Shown here one piece after another: positions 1 to 10,302 of a stretch of DNA of 64,000 bases (positions within the stretch are counted from its first letter, which is position 1; the number at the start of each line of letters is the position of its first letter). A model generated the notes under the pieces. That model made no database searches. It saw only the letters and a list, made by a program, of their open reading frames with translations, and was not told the DNA's origin. The position numbers and the translations under genes were made by a program. This DNA comes from Rosellinia necatrix (lineage: Eukaryota; Ascomycota; Sordariomycetes; Xylariales; Xylariaceae), in assembly GCA_021209875.1 (NCBI GenBank), contig JAGYVD010000003.1, positions 4,402,001 to 4,466,000 on the forward strand, given 5' to 3'.

Positions 1-1327
1 ATTCACACATTCGCGCATACCCACATACGCACTACGATTGGTGCTCTTACACTACGGCTTACTCGACCCCCTTCGACTCTGTGCGTCGGCTAGCTATCTA
101 TCTCCGGCTATCGACTATTACATAGTGGTTGTGATACCCTGCCTTAAGTATAGCCCATTAAAGCCCAACGGAGCCGGGGTATCTTCAGGCATTGAGAGTG
201 TCCGACTTCTGGACTTCTTGTTTGGGGGTGATATATTGTCGGCGCTGGTCCTCCCACTGTCGTCATCTCGATCCCGGCTGTTCGCTACGCACAAGCACAT
301 TAAAGGCATTATCGATCGCTTAGGTTAGCCGTAGCTGGTAAAGAAAAAGACCCTCGACGACGCGTACTGAGGGAGTCCCGTCCAATCGGAGCGGCGGCAG
401 TCGTAAACCATTCAGGCGCTACCCAGCGACAATGGTTTCCTTTTCTTGCGAGGTACGTAAACTTAATAAGCCGAAGATGCCTGACATCACCGCTCTGCTG
501 CTGCCGTGTGTACCCAACGCCTGGTGTCTGAGTCCTGCCCTCCCTCTGCTCACGGATCACGAGCAATAACAACACGCAACGCCCGTACCATCCCATCCCA
601 TTCCACAGCACCCCTTCGCAGATCCAAGCAAACCCACTCCTCCCTCCACCACCACCACCACCACCACATTCCTCCCGATCGCTCTTTTATCTATTGATCT
701 GTGTGATCACTATTGATCTCCATTCGCCAACCCTGGACACTGATCTGCCGTTTCTGGCCCCTTCCCTGCCCCATTCCTCACGCGCTAGCGCTGCTGGGGC
801 TGCGACCTTACCCCTGGCCCGCCCCGGCCCTCCCTCGCCATCCCGCCCCGTGAAGCAAACCACCTGAACCGCCGTCATCTCCTGACCTATTTCACCCCTC
901 CACCCCTCCTACCCGACAGACACACCACGTCAACTTCAATTGTATTCGTCTCTTTCGTCCCGCTTGTTTAATTATCTTCGTCTCATTCGCCTGTAAAATC
1001 TAACTGTATTATTCTATTCATTCCTTCACAGGAGTGTGGTGATGTTTTGACCAAGAAGAAACTCGACCCGCATAGAAACCGTTGTCGAGGCGCAACCTTT
1101 ACCTGCATCGACTGCATGGTCCATTTCCCTGGCTTTGAATATCGCGCGCATACGGTACGTCCAATCAAGCCGCAGGCTCCTCTCGCCTCTTAGCCCCCCC
1201 CCCCCCCCCGTGTCGCTCACACACTGGATAGAGCTGTATGACCGAAGACCAAAAGTATCAAGGCGCGCTATATAAACCCAAAAAGCAAAAGCCCAATCAG
1301 ACAGAAACACCCGTCAACCAGGACACC
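1..1327. other. 5' flank and probable leader of the first gene; no gene seen
   Basis: No reading frame here looks like a protein. The stretch is pyrimidine-rich from about 600 to 960, with a CAC trinucleotide run near 647-667 and a run of 16 C at 1194-1209. It most likely holds the promoter and 5' untranslated region of the gene that starts at 1328. Confidence 0.5.
1194..1209. repeat. Homopolymer run of 16 C
   Basis: Sixteen consecutive C in the leader of the first gene. Similar C or G runs occur in the erd1 intron (15 C at 5523-5537) and the MFS intron (10 G at 21538-21547). Such runs are prone to sequencing and replication slippage, which bears on the frameshift seen nearby. Confidence 0.9.
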
Positions 1328-2405
1328 ATGGCGCATCGGGCCTATGTCGAAGATGCGACGGAGGAGTACGAAGGATATCAGCAATACCAGGTCGGCGAAT
1401 CAGAAGTAAACGGTGCCAGCGCGTACAATGGGATGCCGCCCCCCGGCTGTTGGTGATGGCGTGGATTTGAATGTCTTCGACTACCAAGTATTGGACATGA
1501 CCCCGAATGTCTCCAAGGTGAATTACCAGCCACAACAAACCCCGATGGGGTTTGAAGGAGGCCGACAGCTTGTACGATTCGACCGCGATGAAGACAACTA
1601 CGTTGATGAAACTGGCTATATGATTGACGATGGCGCCATGGGCCAATACGGACCGGCCTATGAAACACCGGCTCCCAAAGTATACAAAAAGAAGACCAAG
1701 GATGTCGAACGTGAACTTAAAAAGGATAAGAAGCGGAAGCGGTTACACATCGAGACGAGCCCAGCTCTGTTGGAACCTCGTAACGACGAAGTCATGACGG
1801 ACGCACCCCCCGTTTTGCATTCTGGTTTAACGGGCGGACTCAACCGTATGATGCGCCCGTCGCAATTCCCACCCTCTCCGGATTATTCTGGAGGCGATGC
1901 CGGTGAACCTTCGCCAGCGAATTCGATCAAAAAGAAGAAGCCTTCGAAATCGTCCAGGCCTAGACGGGCTGATAGTTTTGGCAGTAACCTCAAGGCTCTT
2001 GTCTCGGGAACTTCAAAGTCAAAGGTCTCTAAAACGCGGAAACATTCGTCGGAAAGGAAGGAAAAGAAACGTCGAACCCATCATCGCTCTACGCCCGAGA
2101 AGTCTCCCAAGCTTATCGAGTATCGGGCCAAATCGGCCGACGAAAAGGGCGATGAGAGCGGTACGCTGGTCGTCTACCGACCCCGGTCGGATCTCTTCTT
2201 AAGCCTGTGCACAAAGGGCCCGGAGAGCGAGCGAGGTTGCAGTGTCAACAAAGCCCTGAAGCGTTTCCATCGCGAGCGAACGTCGTCGGGCACTAGCCTT
2301 GGCAAAGGGGTGGAAGAAAAGGAACTGTGGAGGTCACTGCGTATGAGGCGCAACGAGCGTGGCGAGATCGTTCTTTTCTCGCTTGAAGAAGAAGAAGCAG
2401 TGTAG
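1328..2405 (+). CDS. Uncharacterised basic, disordered, probably nuclear protein (apparent frameshift)
   Basis: I do not recognise the family. The ATG at 1328 lies in a good context (ACACCATGG). It opens a frame beginning MAHRAYVEDATEEYEGYQQY that stops at 1456. A second frame, open before 1413 and ending at 2405, continues in the same style. Dropping one C from the six-C run around 1438-1443 joins them into one 358-residue product. An intron of about 75 nt (GT at 1413, AG before 1488) would also join them. The protein is rich in Lys, Arg and Ser, with clusters such as KKDKKRKR and KKKKPSK that look like nuclear signals. The C-terminal 80 residues are denser and include RSDLFLSLCTKGPESERG and ELWRSLRMRRNERGEIVLFS, which look like a conserved fungal domain of unknown role. 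It is convergent with pex10. Confidence 0.6.
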
Positions 2406-3190
2406 GGTCGTATATTCACGGAATTCTAGATTCGGACACGGCGTTTCTGCATGGCTTGCTTGCTTTTGGAAAGGGGTTGAGGCATCTCGGAAACATGAAA
2501 CATCAATGATACCTACCTGCAGCGTACGATATGGGGGGCTGGTTTGGGGGTGCACGGTTGGCTTTCGGACACCATTTTCTTTTCACACGAACACACACCT
2601 CTTGGGAATTCGTCATACCACAACCTTTCTGCTCTTGAAGCTGGACTTGGAGCCCTACTCATAGAGCGAAATGGAGGGAGCATGTAACGAAGTGGCTGGG
2701 ATTGAGCTCAAATAAAGAGAAACGCGGAAATATCACTGGGCTCCGTGGGTCCTGGATCTAATCTGGGGAGTAGTTGAGCATGGTGTGAAGGTCTTTTCGC
2801 GACTTGCGGTCAAATCGGCTGTGAGACAACTACGGTTGATCGGGAAGAACCTGAGTAATCATTGTTGATTGTTGGCTGCTGCTACTGTCTTTTTTTTTTT
2901 TTTGTTCTTTTACTGTTATGCTGCTTATGTGCATCGCAGGCGGAGACTGAAGATAACAAATGTCTGTTTACGCATCCTGCTACTCTTGTTTCCTTCCCCG
3001 ACCCTGTAACCAATGTAATGCTGGACAGGATTTTGCACGGAATCTACCTCCGTAGGTTAATAGCTATCAAGTATATCCCAAGTAGGACCACAGCTATGAG
3101 TCAGATGATATATAAACCTAGCCCGCATGGTATGATGTATATATATATTAGCGACGTTAAGCATAACATGAGTCTTCGATCGTACAGCGA
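2406..3190. other. Convergent 3' intergenic region
   Basis: Lies between the ends of the first gene and pex10. It holds a 14-T run near 2890-2903 and a short TA run near 3137-3148. I see no gene. Confidence 0.5.
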
Positions 3191-4744
3191 TTATGCGGTG
3201 TTAAACGTTCCCGTATCCGACCTAGTACGCCCGCAAGGGTAGAATATGCTGCACCATGGCCTCGCGTCGGCAGAGCGGGCACTCGGGCTTCTCTCGCGGA
3301 CCCAGTCGCCGATACAGGACCAGCAGAAGACATGGCCGCACTGGGTGGCGGCGGGGTCCTTCAGCTCCTCCAGACACAGGGTGCACTTGCGCTGCTGCGC
3401 GCCCTTGATCCAGCGCATGGCGTCCTCGTCCGCGAGGTCATAACGCACACCGTCTCCTCCCTCCCCTCCTCCTCCTCCTCCTCCTCCTCCTCCTCCTCCT
3501 CCTTCTCCTCCCGCCCCGGCTTTAGAAGAAGACAAGGGCCGCAGCGGCGGCGGCGTGTGCGTCACGGCTGCGAGGTTGACCCGCGTGGCCTGGCCACCGC
3601 CGCTGCCGCCGGGCGTGCCCATCTGGGTTAGCAGGATGGCGTTGTTGGCGCTGTACGCGTGCTCGTCTAGCGAGACCTCGACGCCGCCGGCGGTGCCGCG
3701 CTCGCGCGAGGCGAGGAGTTGCTGTTGTTGCTGTGAGGAGGAGGAGGAGGAGGAGGAGGAGGAGAAGGAGGAGAAGGAGGCGAGCGTCGAGCGCACGTGC
3801 AGGTAGCCCTGGACGGCCATCTGGACGGCGAGCAGCACGCCGAGGACCTCGTAGCCGGCGGAGCGGTCCGCTGAGGGCTCGTCGCCGCCGCCGCCTCCAC
3901 CGCCTGCGGGTACCCGCGAGGCGAAGACGTAGCGCAACCCCGCGAACCGCTTCGAGAGCTCGTAGTACGACCCGCTGAAGTAGAAGAGCGCGAGCCCGAG
4001 CGCGTGGACGGGCGCGGGCGACGTCAGCGCCGGCAGGTTGGCGAGGAGGTACGTCTGGAGCTTGTAGGACCACGGGAGCGGCGGCGGGCCCTTCGTTGTC
4101 GTTGCTGTCGTCTTCCCTCCCTTTAGGCTGCTGGTACTGGGACTACTGGGCTTCGCGTCCGTCGTCGTCGTCGTCGTCGTTGTCGTCGTCGTCGTGGCTT
4201 GCGCGCGGCGGGCGTCGGCGCGCGCCAGGTTCCGCTGTAGACGCGCGCGGAGCCGCGCTCGGAGGGCAGGGAGCACCTTCGCCAGGCCGTACGGCAGGAG
4301 GATACTGCCGGCGATGTAGGCGGCGCGCCGCTCGATCGAGGGGAGTCGGCGGCCCTGGTGGTCGGCGGGGCGCGGTGATGATGATGGTGATAAGGGCAAC
4401 AACGACGACGACGACGACGACGACGCCTCTACCTGGACCAGTCCGCAGTACTCCTCGCCCAGCGTGCGGTTCCCTAGGAGTGTTGTTAGGCACAGGTATA
4501 CGAGGTCGGCGAGCGTGCGCGACTCGGTGGACCAGGCGTGCGCGGACCGCGCCCCGAGAAGGCGTCGGTGCAGGTCGGTGAGCTGGTTCGTCAGGAGCCC
4601 CTGGAAGTAGGCGTCCTTCTGGTGCGCGCGGATTATGTCGGGCGCGAAGGCGTACGGGTACGGCGCACTGGCGAGCGGGGAGGATGTCGCCGGTGGGGGC
4701 CCGGATGATGATGATGATGATGATGATAATGATGATGTCGCCAT
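3191..4744 (-). CDS. pex10: Peroxin Pex10, RING-type E3 of the peroxisomal import machinery; frameshifted in the RING
   Basis: Pex10 is a peroxisomal membrane RING E3 that acts with Pex2 and Pex12 to ubiquitinate the import receptor Pex5. The start is the ATG at 4744 (MATSSL). The 44 in-frame residues upstream are encoded by a TATG microsatellite and look untranslated. The N-terminal Pex2/Pex12-type membrane domain is clear (RAHQKDAYFQGLLTNQL, then AAYIAGSILLPYGLAKVLP and FYFSGSYYELSKRFAGLRYV). The RING begins at about residue 454 (CTLCLEELKDPAATQCGHVF) and keeps six zinc ligands up to CWSCIGDWVRE. There a 2-nt excess (AG in GAGAG, about 3290-3295) throws the frame, so the last Cys pair is lost and an unrelated tail runs to 3191. 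In the other frame the expected ending KPECPLCRREAMVQHILPLR follows at once, with a stop at 3222-3224. Low-complexity Ser, Thr, Gly and Gln tracts inflate the protein. Confidence 0.85.
   Translation of the reverse strand: MATSSLSSSSSSSSGPPPATSSPLASAPYPYAFAPDIIRAHQKDAYFQGLLTNQLTDLHRRLLGARSAHAWSTESRTLADLVYLCLTTLLGNRTLGEEYCGLVQVEASSSSSSSLLPLSPSSSPRPADHQGRRLPSIERRAAYIAGSILLPYGLAKVLPALRARLRARLQRNLARADARRAQATTTTTTTTTTTTDAKPSSPSTSSLKGGKTTATTTKGPPPLPWSYKLQTYLLANLPALTSPAPVHALGLALFYFSGSYYELSKRFAGLRYVFASRVPAGGGGGGGDEPSADRSAGYEVLGVLLAVQMAVQGYLHVRSTLASFSSFSSSSSSSSSSQQQQQLLASRERGTAGGVEVSLDEHAYSANNAILLTQMGTPGGSGGGQATRVNLAAVTHTPPPLRPLSSSKAGAGGEGGGGGGGGGGGGGEGGDGVRYDLADEDAMRWIKGAQQRKCTLCLEELKDPAATQCGHVFCWSCIGDWVRERSPSARSADARPWCSIFYPCGRTRSDTGTFNTA
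3464..3512. repeat. TCC/GGA trinucleotide array inside pex10
   Basis: A run of TCC on the + strand encodes the poly-glycine stretch just before the Pex10 RING. Further codon arrays in the same gene lie near 3737-3775 (GAG, Ser), 4157-4196 (GTC, Thr), 4400-4425 (ACG, Ser) and 4704-4735 (GAT, Ser). Confidence 0.85.
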
Positions 4745-5388
4745 GGCGGGCAGTTTGTAGGCGGGCGGTATATGTGTGTATGTATGTACGTATGTATGTA
4801 TTATGTATGTATGTATCTGGAATTCTATCGCGCGGCTGCTGCTGCGAGAGCTCACGTTGGCATTTTCGATTGCCAATTCACTTGGCGGTAGTATGTGTTT
4901 CTCGTCGGGAAAGTAGTGCGGAAGAGCTTTTAGGAAGATGGTTATTGCGTTTGACGTAGTTGTCGTCGCCGATGGGTACTGATTGATCGTTGAGGCTTCA
5001 TTTGTTTGGGTTGAGGCTGGTTTGGTTTACACGGCTCATGTGTTGGACCTCGGCGCAATCAACCAAGCGCCGGACCGGTAACCGACCCGCTCTGGTCCCA
5101 AGTTCTTTTAGCAAGGTAGCGACTGGGGCTCCCGGGTGGAGACAAAGTATAAGTGCTGCTTGGCGCGATTCAAAGCTAGCAGGGATCTGGGTGACGTCGC
5201 TCCCTAAAATAAATGCTCGTGCGAGATGGCAGTGCAGACTTAAGTACCTATTTCACTTCAAGTTCTGGCTTCAACCACGCTCGTTCGAAAACTCTCTTTC
5301 CATTCCCCGCGTCCGACCCTACCAATCGCTTGGCCACAGCCCCGAGCGTTTGATGGCTCGATGCCTATTATAATAGCGCTTCGACAAA
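4745..5388. other. Divergent promoter region between pex10 and erd1
   Basis: About 640 bases separate the two divergent starts. A TATG-type microsatellite (about 4770-4816) sits immediately upstream of the pex10 start, probably in its 5' untranslated region. No gene is seen. Confidence 0.5.
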
Positions 5389-6735
5389 ATGGACGGTGAT
5401 CCAGCAGTTGAGTCGGAGCTTGACTCCTTCAGTCTGACTTTCCCTCTGCCGTACCGCGTCGCCTTTATTGTTGTGCTAGGTACGTCGCACTCTCAATGGC
5501 TACTCTAGTTGTGGCCACCGAACCCCCCCCCCCCCCCTCCCCGGCCCCCCCTCAAGATATCTATCTGTACGTGTAGGTGCTAACGGAAGACCCTCGCAGC
5601 CGTTTGGGGTTGGGGCATCAACCTACACTACCTTTACCTTCTCAAGATCGACGTGCCTGCACTGATTCGATATCCCGGCCGACCGTCGGCGCACCACCCA
5701 CCGCATCATCGATCCGTATACCGTCTGGCCAGCGTTCTCTCCTCCGTATTCGGCTTCTCCCTCCTCATCTTCTGGACCTTCACCCATCGGAACACGGGTC
5801 TCGTGCTGGCATGGGACTGGCTGCCGCTTGCGTACCTCGTCGTGCTCTTCGCGTTCCTCATCGTTCCTCTCCCTCGCACGACGAACATTGCGCATGCCGG
5901 CCGTGTGCGCCTCCGCTCGACATTGCGCCGGATAGCCCTCGGCGGCATTGCGGAAGCGAAGGACGGCAAATTTGGGGATATTCTCCTGGCCGATGTGTTG
6001 ACGAGCTACGCCAAGGTTTTCGGCGACCTCTACGTGGCGTTATGCATGTTCCTGAGGACCGGCGGCTCGGCGACGGCGCGGCCTGATCGCGCATGTGGCG
6101 GCGCAATACTCGTACCCGTCATCCTCGCGATCCCCTCCCTGATCCGACTCCGCCAATGCCTGATCGAGTACAGCCGCGTGCGTCGGGGCCCGATCAGAGA
6201 GTCGACGGGCTGGGGTGGCCAGCACCTGGCCAACGCGCTCAAGTACTCGACGGCATTCCCCGTCATCCTCCTCAGCGCGCTCCAGCGCAACTGGGACCCG
6301 GACTCTCCCGTGGTCTACCGTCTCTGGATCGTGGCCTGCGCCGTCAACAGCTTCTACAGCTTCTACTGGGACGTCGCCAAGGACTGGGACCTGACGCTGT
6401 TCGACGGCGAGCGGGCGCGCAGCAACCCCGAGCACGCCTTCGGCCTCCGGCGGACGCTGCGCCTCGGGCCCCCGAGGCTGTACTACGGCGTCATCGCCCT
6501 CGACCTCGTCTTGCGCTGCACCTGGAGCCTGAAGCTGAGCCCGCACCTGGACCGCATCGCCGACTTCGAGAGCGCCATCTTCACCATCCAGCTCCTCGAA
6601 GTCGCCCGCCGCTGGGTCTGGATCTTCTTCCGCGTCGAGACGGAGTGGATCCGCAACAACAGCCCCCCCGTCGGCCTCGGCATCGACGATATTCTGCTCG
6701 GCGACTACCAGGACCGGTACGAGGACGAGGATTAG
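5389..6735 (+). CDS. erd1: Erd1-like EXS-domain protein of the Golgi (ER retention / glycosyltransferase recycling)
   Basis: Two exons, 5389-5479 and 5600-6735, give 408 residues. The intron is GTACGT...CGCAG and contains a 15-C run. The join gives VLAVWGWGINLHYLYLLKID, the usual Erd1 start of the membrane domain. The EXS domain follows, with GWGGQHLANALKYSTAFPV, YSFYWDVAKDWDLTLF and a C-terminal VARRWVWIFFRVETEWIRNN. Several hydrophobic membrane segments are visible. Yeast Erd1 is a Golgi membrane protein needed for retention of ER luminal proteins. It is also needed for correct recycling of Golgi glycosyltransferases, linked to phosphate export from the Golgi lumen. The gene faces a Golgi mannosyltransferase gene tail to tail. 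Codon use is strongly GC-rich at third positions. Confidence 0.85.
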
Positions 6736-7358
6736 AGAGCGCCCCGTCTGAGCCCGCCTCCCGGTATTAAGAGAGTGTGAGACGATTGGATTTGACTTGA
6801 CTTTACTTCGTCCGACCCGGTTCGGACCGGCCTTGACGATTGCTGTCGTTGGTGTCGTGTTGTACGTATATCATGAGGGGACCTGGCTTGGAACGCGCTC
6901 AGGCGCCCTAGGGGTCAAAGTGGTGGATAAGGCGTTCGTGATGCATTTGTCGGGGCGCTGTATAGACGTAACTTCTAACGGCATACATGGAAAATAATAC
7001 AAGTATACACAACCTGGTTGCATTCTACTCAATGTCCCTTTTACGAGGTTGAACTTTTTTCCCTTTTCTGAAGACTTCATTTTATTAAGACGCGTATACG
7101 AGTGTATACAGTTCAAAATACAGATCAATGACAATACGTGGTATCTTATGCGCCATCCGAACTCCATCCGATGCTGCCTAGGTTTGGATATCCATGCCTT
7201 TGGATCGTTTCGGAACCAACTATTCCAGCTGTTTTCTCCCATATGCTCCAGTGGCCCCGAACTGCTGATCGCGTGCCATGCTTGAATGCTTTGCCACTTT
7301 CGGGATGCTTCGCTCCAAACATGAACTCCCCCAACGATAGTCCCGGTGATTATTCTCT
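6736..7358. other. Convergent 3' region between erd1 and the mannosyltransferase
   Basis: Holds only the 3' flanks of two convergent genes. I see no further gene or repeat. Confidence 0.5.
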
Positions 7359-8772
7359 CTACGAGAACCATCCTCTTTTCCGAGCGTTCGGCTGCTTCAG
7401 CCTGTCATGACAATAGGAATCATAATTACGCGGGCTTTCGCTCTTGCATTCGCATCGGCAGCCGACCCCGCCTGTGATCTCGGGTGACCACGGCTTGTTG
7501 TCTGCTAGAGCCAACGAATCAGGCAGCTGGCCGTCCGGCGCGTTCGCCGGGCATTGGTAGAATTTATCGTGCCGGTACCCAATGTCTTCGAAATGGTGCA
7601 CTTGCTGAGGGTTTGCGAGCATGGCAATGGCAAGTGAGTGTACGACCGCGTCACCCCACTGCCAACAGAAACCTAGTTAGCCAAGGAGAACAAACAGGTA
7701 AAGGATTCGGCCGAAGGCGGAGCATTGGAATAAACATACCCGCTCGTTGTAGAAACCACCTTTATCATCCAAATACTCGAAGTAATCCTGATACGCCCTG
7801 GAGCGGAAAAAGTCCATGTCGGCAATCTCGAAATTGCTCCAGTAATGACACAAACTCCAAGCGTCGCCATGCTCGTCACGATGGGGTATCCAGCTCAGGA
7901 GGCGACGGAAGGGGAAAGGCATCCAAGACGCCTCAACCATGGCTCTCCACAGACTTGTTGTGCTGACACCTCTCATCTTCTTCCACTCCGTCGTCGCGCG
8001 GAAGAGACCAGGGCACGACCGGCCGACTTCCCACAGCGCAATTGTATAGCCATACACCTTTTCATGTTTGGCCATTTGGACGAAAGGGTCGTATGTAATG
8101 GCACAGGTGAAATCAACATCTGGTTCCAGCCGCCAATACCATTTGTATTTCTTGAGGGCATCAAGCTGGTAGAACTTCCTAAATGCCAGGACGTAATAGG
8201 TTAACGAATTTTCTTCCGCGTCTTTGCACCCCGCGGCGCCAGTGCCGTACTCACCCCGAGTAGAACCGGCACATGTGATGGTAGCCTTCTTGCCCAGCAT
8301 GCGGAATACCGGCCTCGCCCTGCTCTTTTATGCTCTGCTTGGCGGCATCTGGGTCTATCCAGTCAGGGAAGGTCCATTGCTCTTTCGGGATAACCTCGAA
8401 TATGCCCTTGCCGCCGGCAGTCTCATTTAGCTCAGTCACGAACCGGGTGTCCCAGGGCTCGTCATTGAGGAAGACGATGGGGTAGTTGAACCACCGGTTG
8501 AAGTGCGCCTCGATAGACCGAATCGTCTTTTTCGCCTTCTGACGCTCCTTGTTCCGCGCCAACATGACGAAGACGGCATTCTCACGCTCGGCATTGACAT
8601 CGGGCTCCTGGCAAGAGGTGAAGAAGGGAGGATCAAGTTCGGCGGCCGGTTGTGGAACGCGGTATCGCCAGGCGTGTACCAAGACCTCGACAATGAAAGG
8701 CGCCACAGTGAGCAGCAGGAGCAGGATAGGCAGCCGTCGTGCAGCGCGTTTAAGGCGCCACAGCAGCATCAT
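7359..8772 (-). CDS. Kre2/Mnt1/Ktr-family alpha-1,2-mannosyltransferase (GT15)
   Basis: Three exons on the minus strand, 8255-8772, 7740-8178 and 7359-7658, give 418 residues, normal for the family. Introns are GTGAGT...TTTAG and GTATGT...GGCAG. A short basic N-terminus and the hydrophobic stretch LPILLLLLTVAPFIVEVLV mark a type II Golgi membrane protein. Family landmarks in order are ENAVFVMLARNKE, YPIVFLNDEPW, GYHHMCRFYSG, YKWYWRLEPDVDFTC, HYWSNFEIADMDFFRS and, across the second intron, FYNERWGDAVVHSLAIAM. These enzymes add alpha-1,2-mannose from GDP-mannose to O- and N-linked glycans. The exact KTR subfamily cannot be told by eye. It is tail to tail with erd1. Confidence 0.9.
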
Positions 8773-10302
8773 GTTGATTATCTAGTATATCGTTTGTGTT
8801 AGGGGTTGCGCATGTTCATCCCATCGTTCAACGGAGATGCTCCAATCAGAGTATGTAGGTCGGCGCAGTAATAGATACCGCTAATAATTCCTATGAGGGG
8901 CAGGGAGGATGGCGTCTATGTATTTCACTATTCTGGTCCAACGGTGGGAGAGGGAGGAGAGGGGGGAGGTGGGGGGTTTGAGGTTAGACAGGGAAAATGT
9001 TAGAGATCGTTCACCATACTTGTATATATGATTTTGCTTTGGTTATTCTTCAGGTCCTCCGGCCCTTACTTATGGTAAGTAGATACCTAGATTAGGTACC
9101 AAACTACCTGCCGAAGGTGCAAGCGAAGCCGTTAATGAACCTTCAAAAAGGTTGCTGCCTACCTACCAGCTAATGCACCTTTGGCAGGTAGGTAGGTACC
9201 TCAGCCTAAAATAATGAATACCTACAGGCAGCTAACTTAAAGTACCTACTATCACATATCTGCTCACTGTCAGATGCTAAATAGCAAGAATGGGACTCAT
9301 GGAAGTAGGTACCCACATAAGGCCCTTGCAGCGATGTGCATAAACTTGGCAGGCACCTATCTATCTACTAAGTACCTAAATATGACGAGTACATCAGCTA
9401 CCATGTAACTTTCAATTGTGAGAGCAGGTACCTACTGTATTCAAACACACTGGCCTTAGTAGCTTATTGACGAACTAAATACCGGGATATAGGGGGACGG
9501 AAGGTACGAAGCAAGAGTATTATCAACCCCTTGTAGTGAATTTTGACGGTCGCTACGTCGTGACTACAGGTTACAGAAATTGTGCACTATCTAGCCAAAC
9601 AATAACTATGCCCCTCTAACCTCACTTTTACTCAATCATCATGAGAATTCAATGGCTTCGAAGCTCAAGATTCCACCATGATGCCGCTTCATTTTTCACG
9701 GTAGCTGTCGCTAGAGATAGGCTAATGAAGATCATCAGCAAGAAGTCATGAAGTTGCTGCTGCTACTGCTGCTGCTAAGATAATAGGCTCATGATAAAGA
9801 CTCTTGCACCGCTAAAATTATCGTACAGATGACAACGACAAATAAATGAGATATAGGTGGGCACTAAGATGAGAAGAAGCTTAGAACTATTGTAAATTAG
9901 ATACTCCTTCGAGTTAGCTCAGACAAGCCATTCTTGAAGCTGGGGTGACTTCATGATCTCTTCAGTATGACTCTTCAGCTATCTGCATGTTGGTCTAACA
10001 ACTAAGTGGTTTTTCTTCCCAATACGGGAGGTATAGTTAGGCACTGAACTAATTGCCACTATCGCAGCCATTACATTGAACAAGGCCCACTACTGTTCCA
10101 GCTATAAAATATAATAAGCCGTTAGGACCATTTTTATTTATATGTTAATTGAGTAAAGACAAGAATTGCTGGTAAAGCTGTTAACCTCAATAATATAAAT
10201 TATTATTAAAACATATAATAAAATACTCCCTATTTTATAATATAGCTTTCAAACCATATCTATATATTTAAAAAATGCCCCTTGACCTGTTGCCCACTCG
10301 CC
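8773..10302. other. Gene-free spacer with TAGG motifs and an AT-rich block
   Basis: Upstream of the mannosyltransferase there is a G-run cluster at 8946-8976. Many TAGG/CCTA words lie between 9070 and 9440 (for example GGTAGGTAGGTACC near 9188). A GCT-type triplet run lies near 9755-9777, and an AT-rich block at about 10120-10275. No gene is recognised. Confidence 0.5.
8946..8976 (+). other. G-quadruplex-type motif
   Basis: Four G runs (3, 3, 6 and 6 G) are separated by loops of 3, 6 and 4 bases on the + strand. It lies about 175 bases upstream of the minus-strand mannosyltransferase start. Folding is inferred from pattern only. Confidence 0.5.

Noticed and set aside
3522..4073. 183-residue open frame in another frame of pex10
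   Set aside because: Arg/Leu-rich shadow of pex10 codon repeats.
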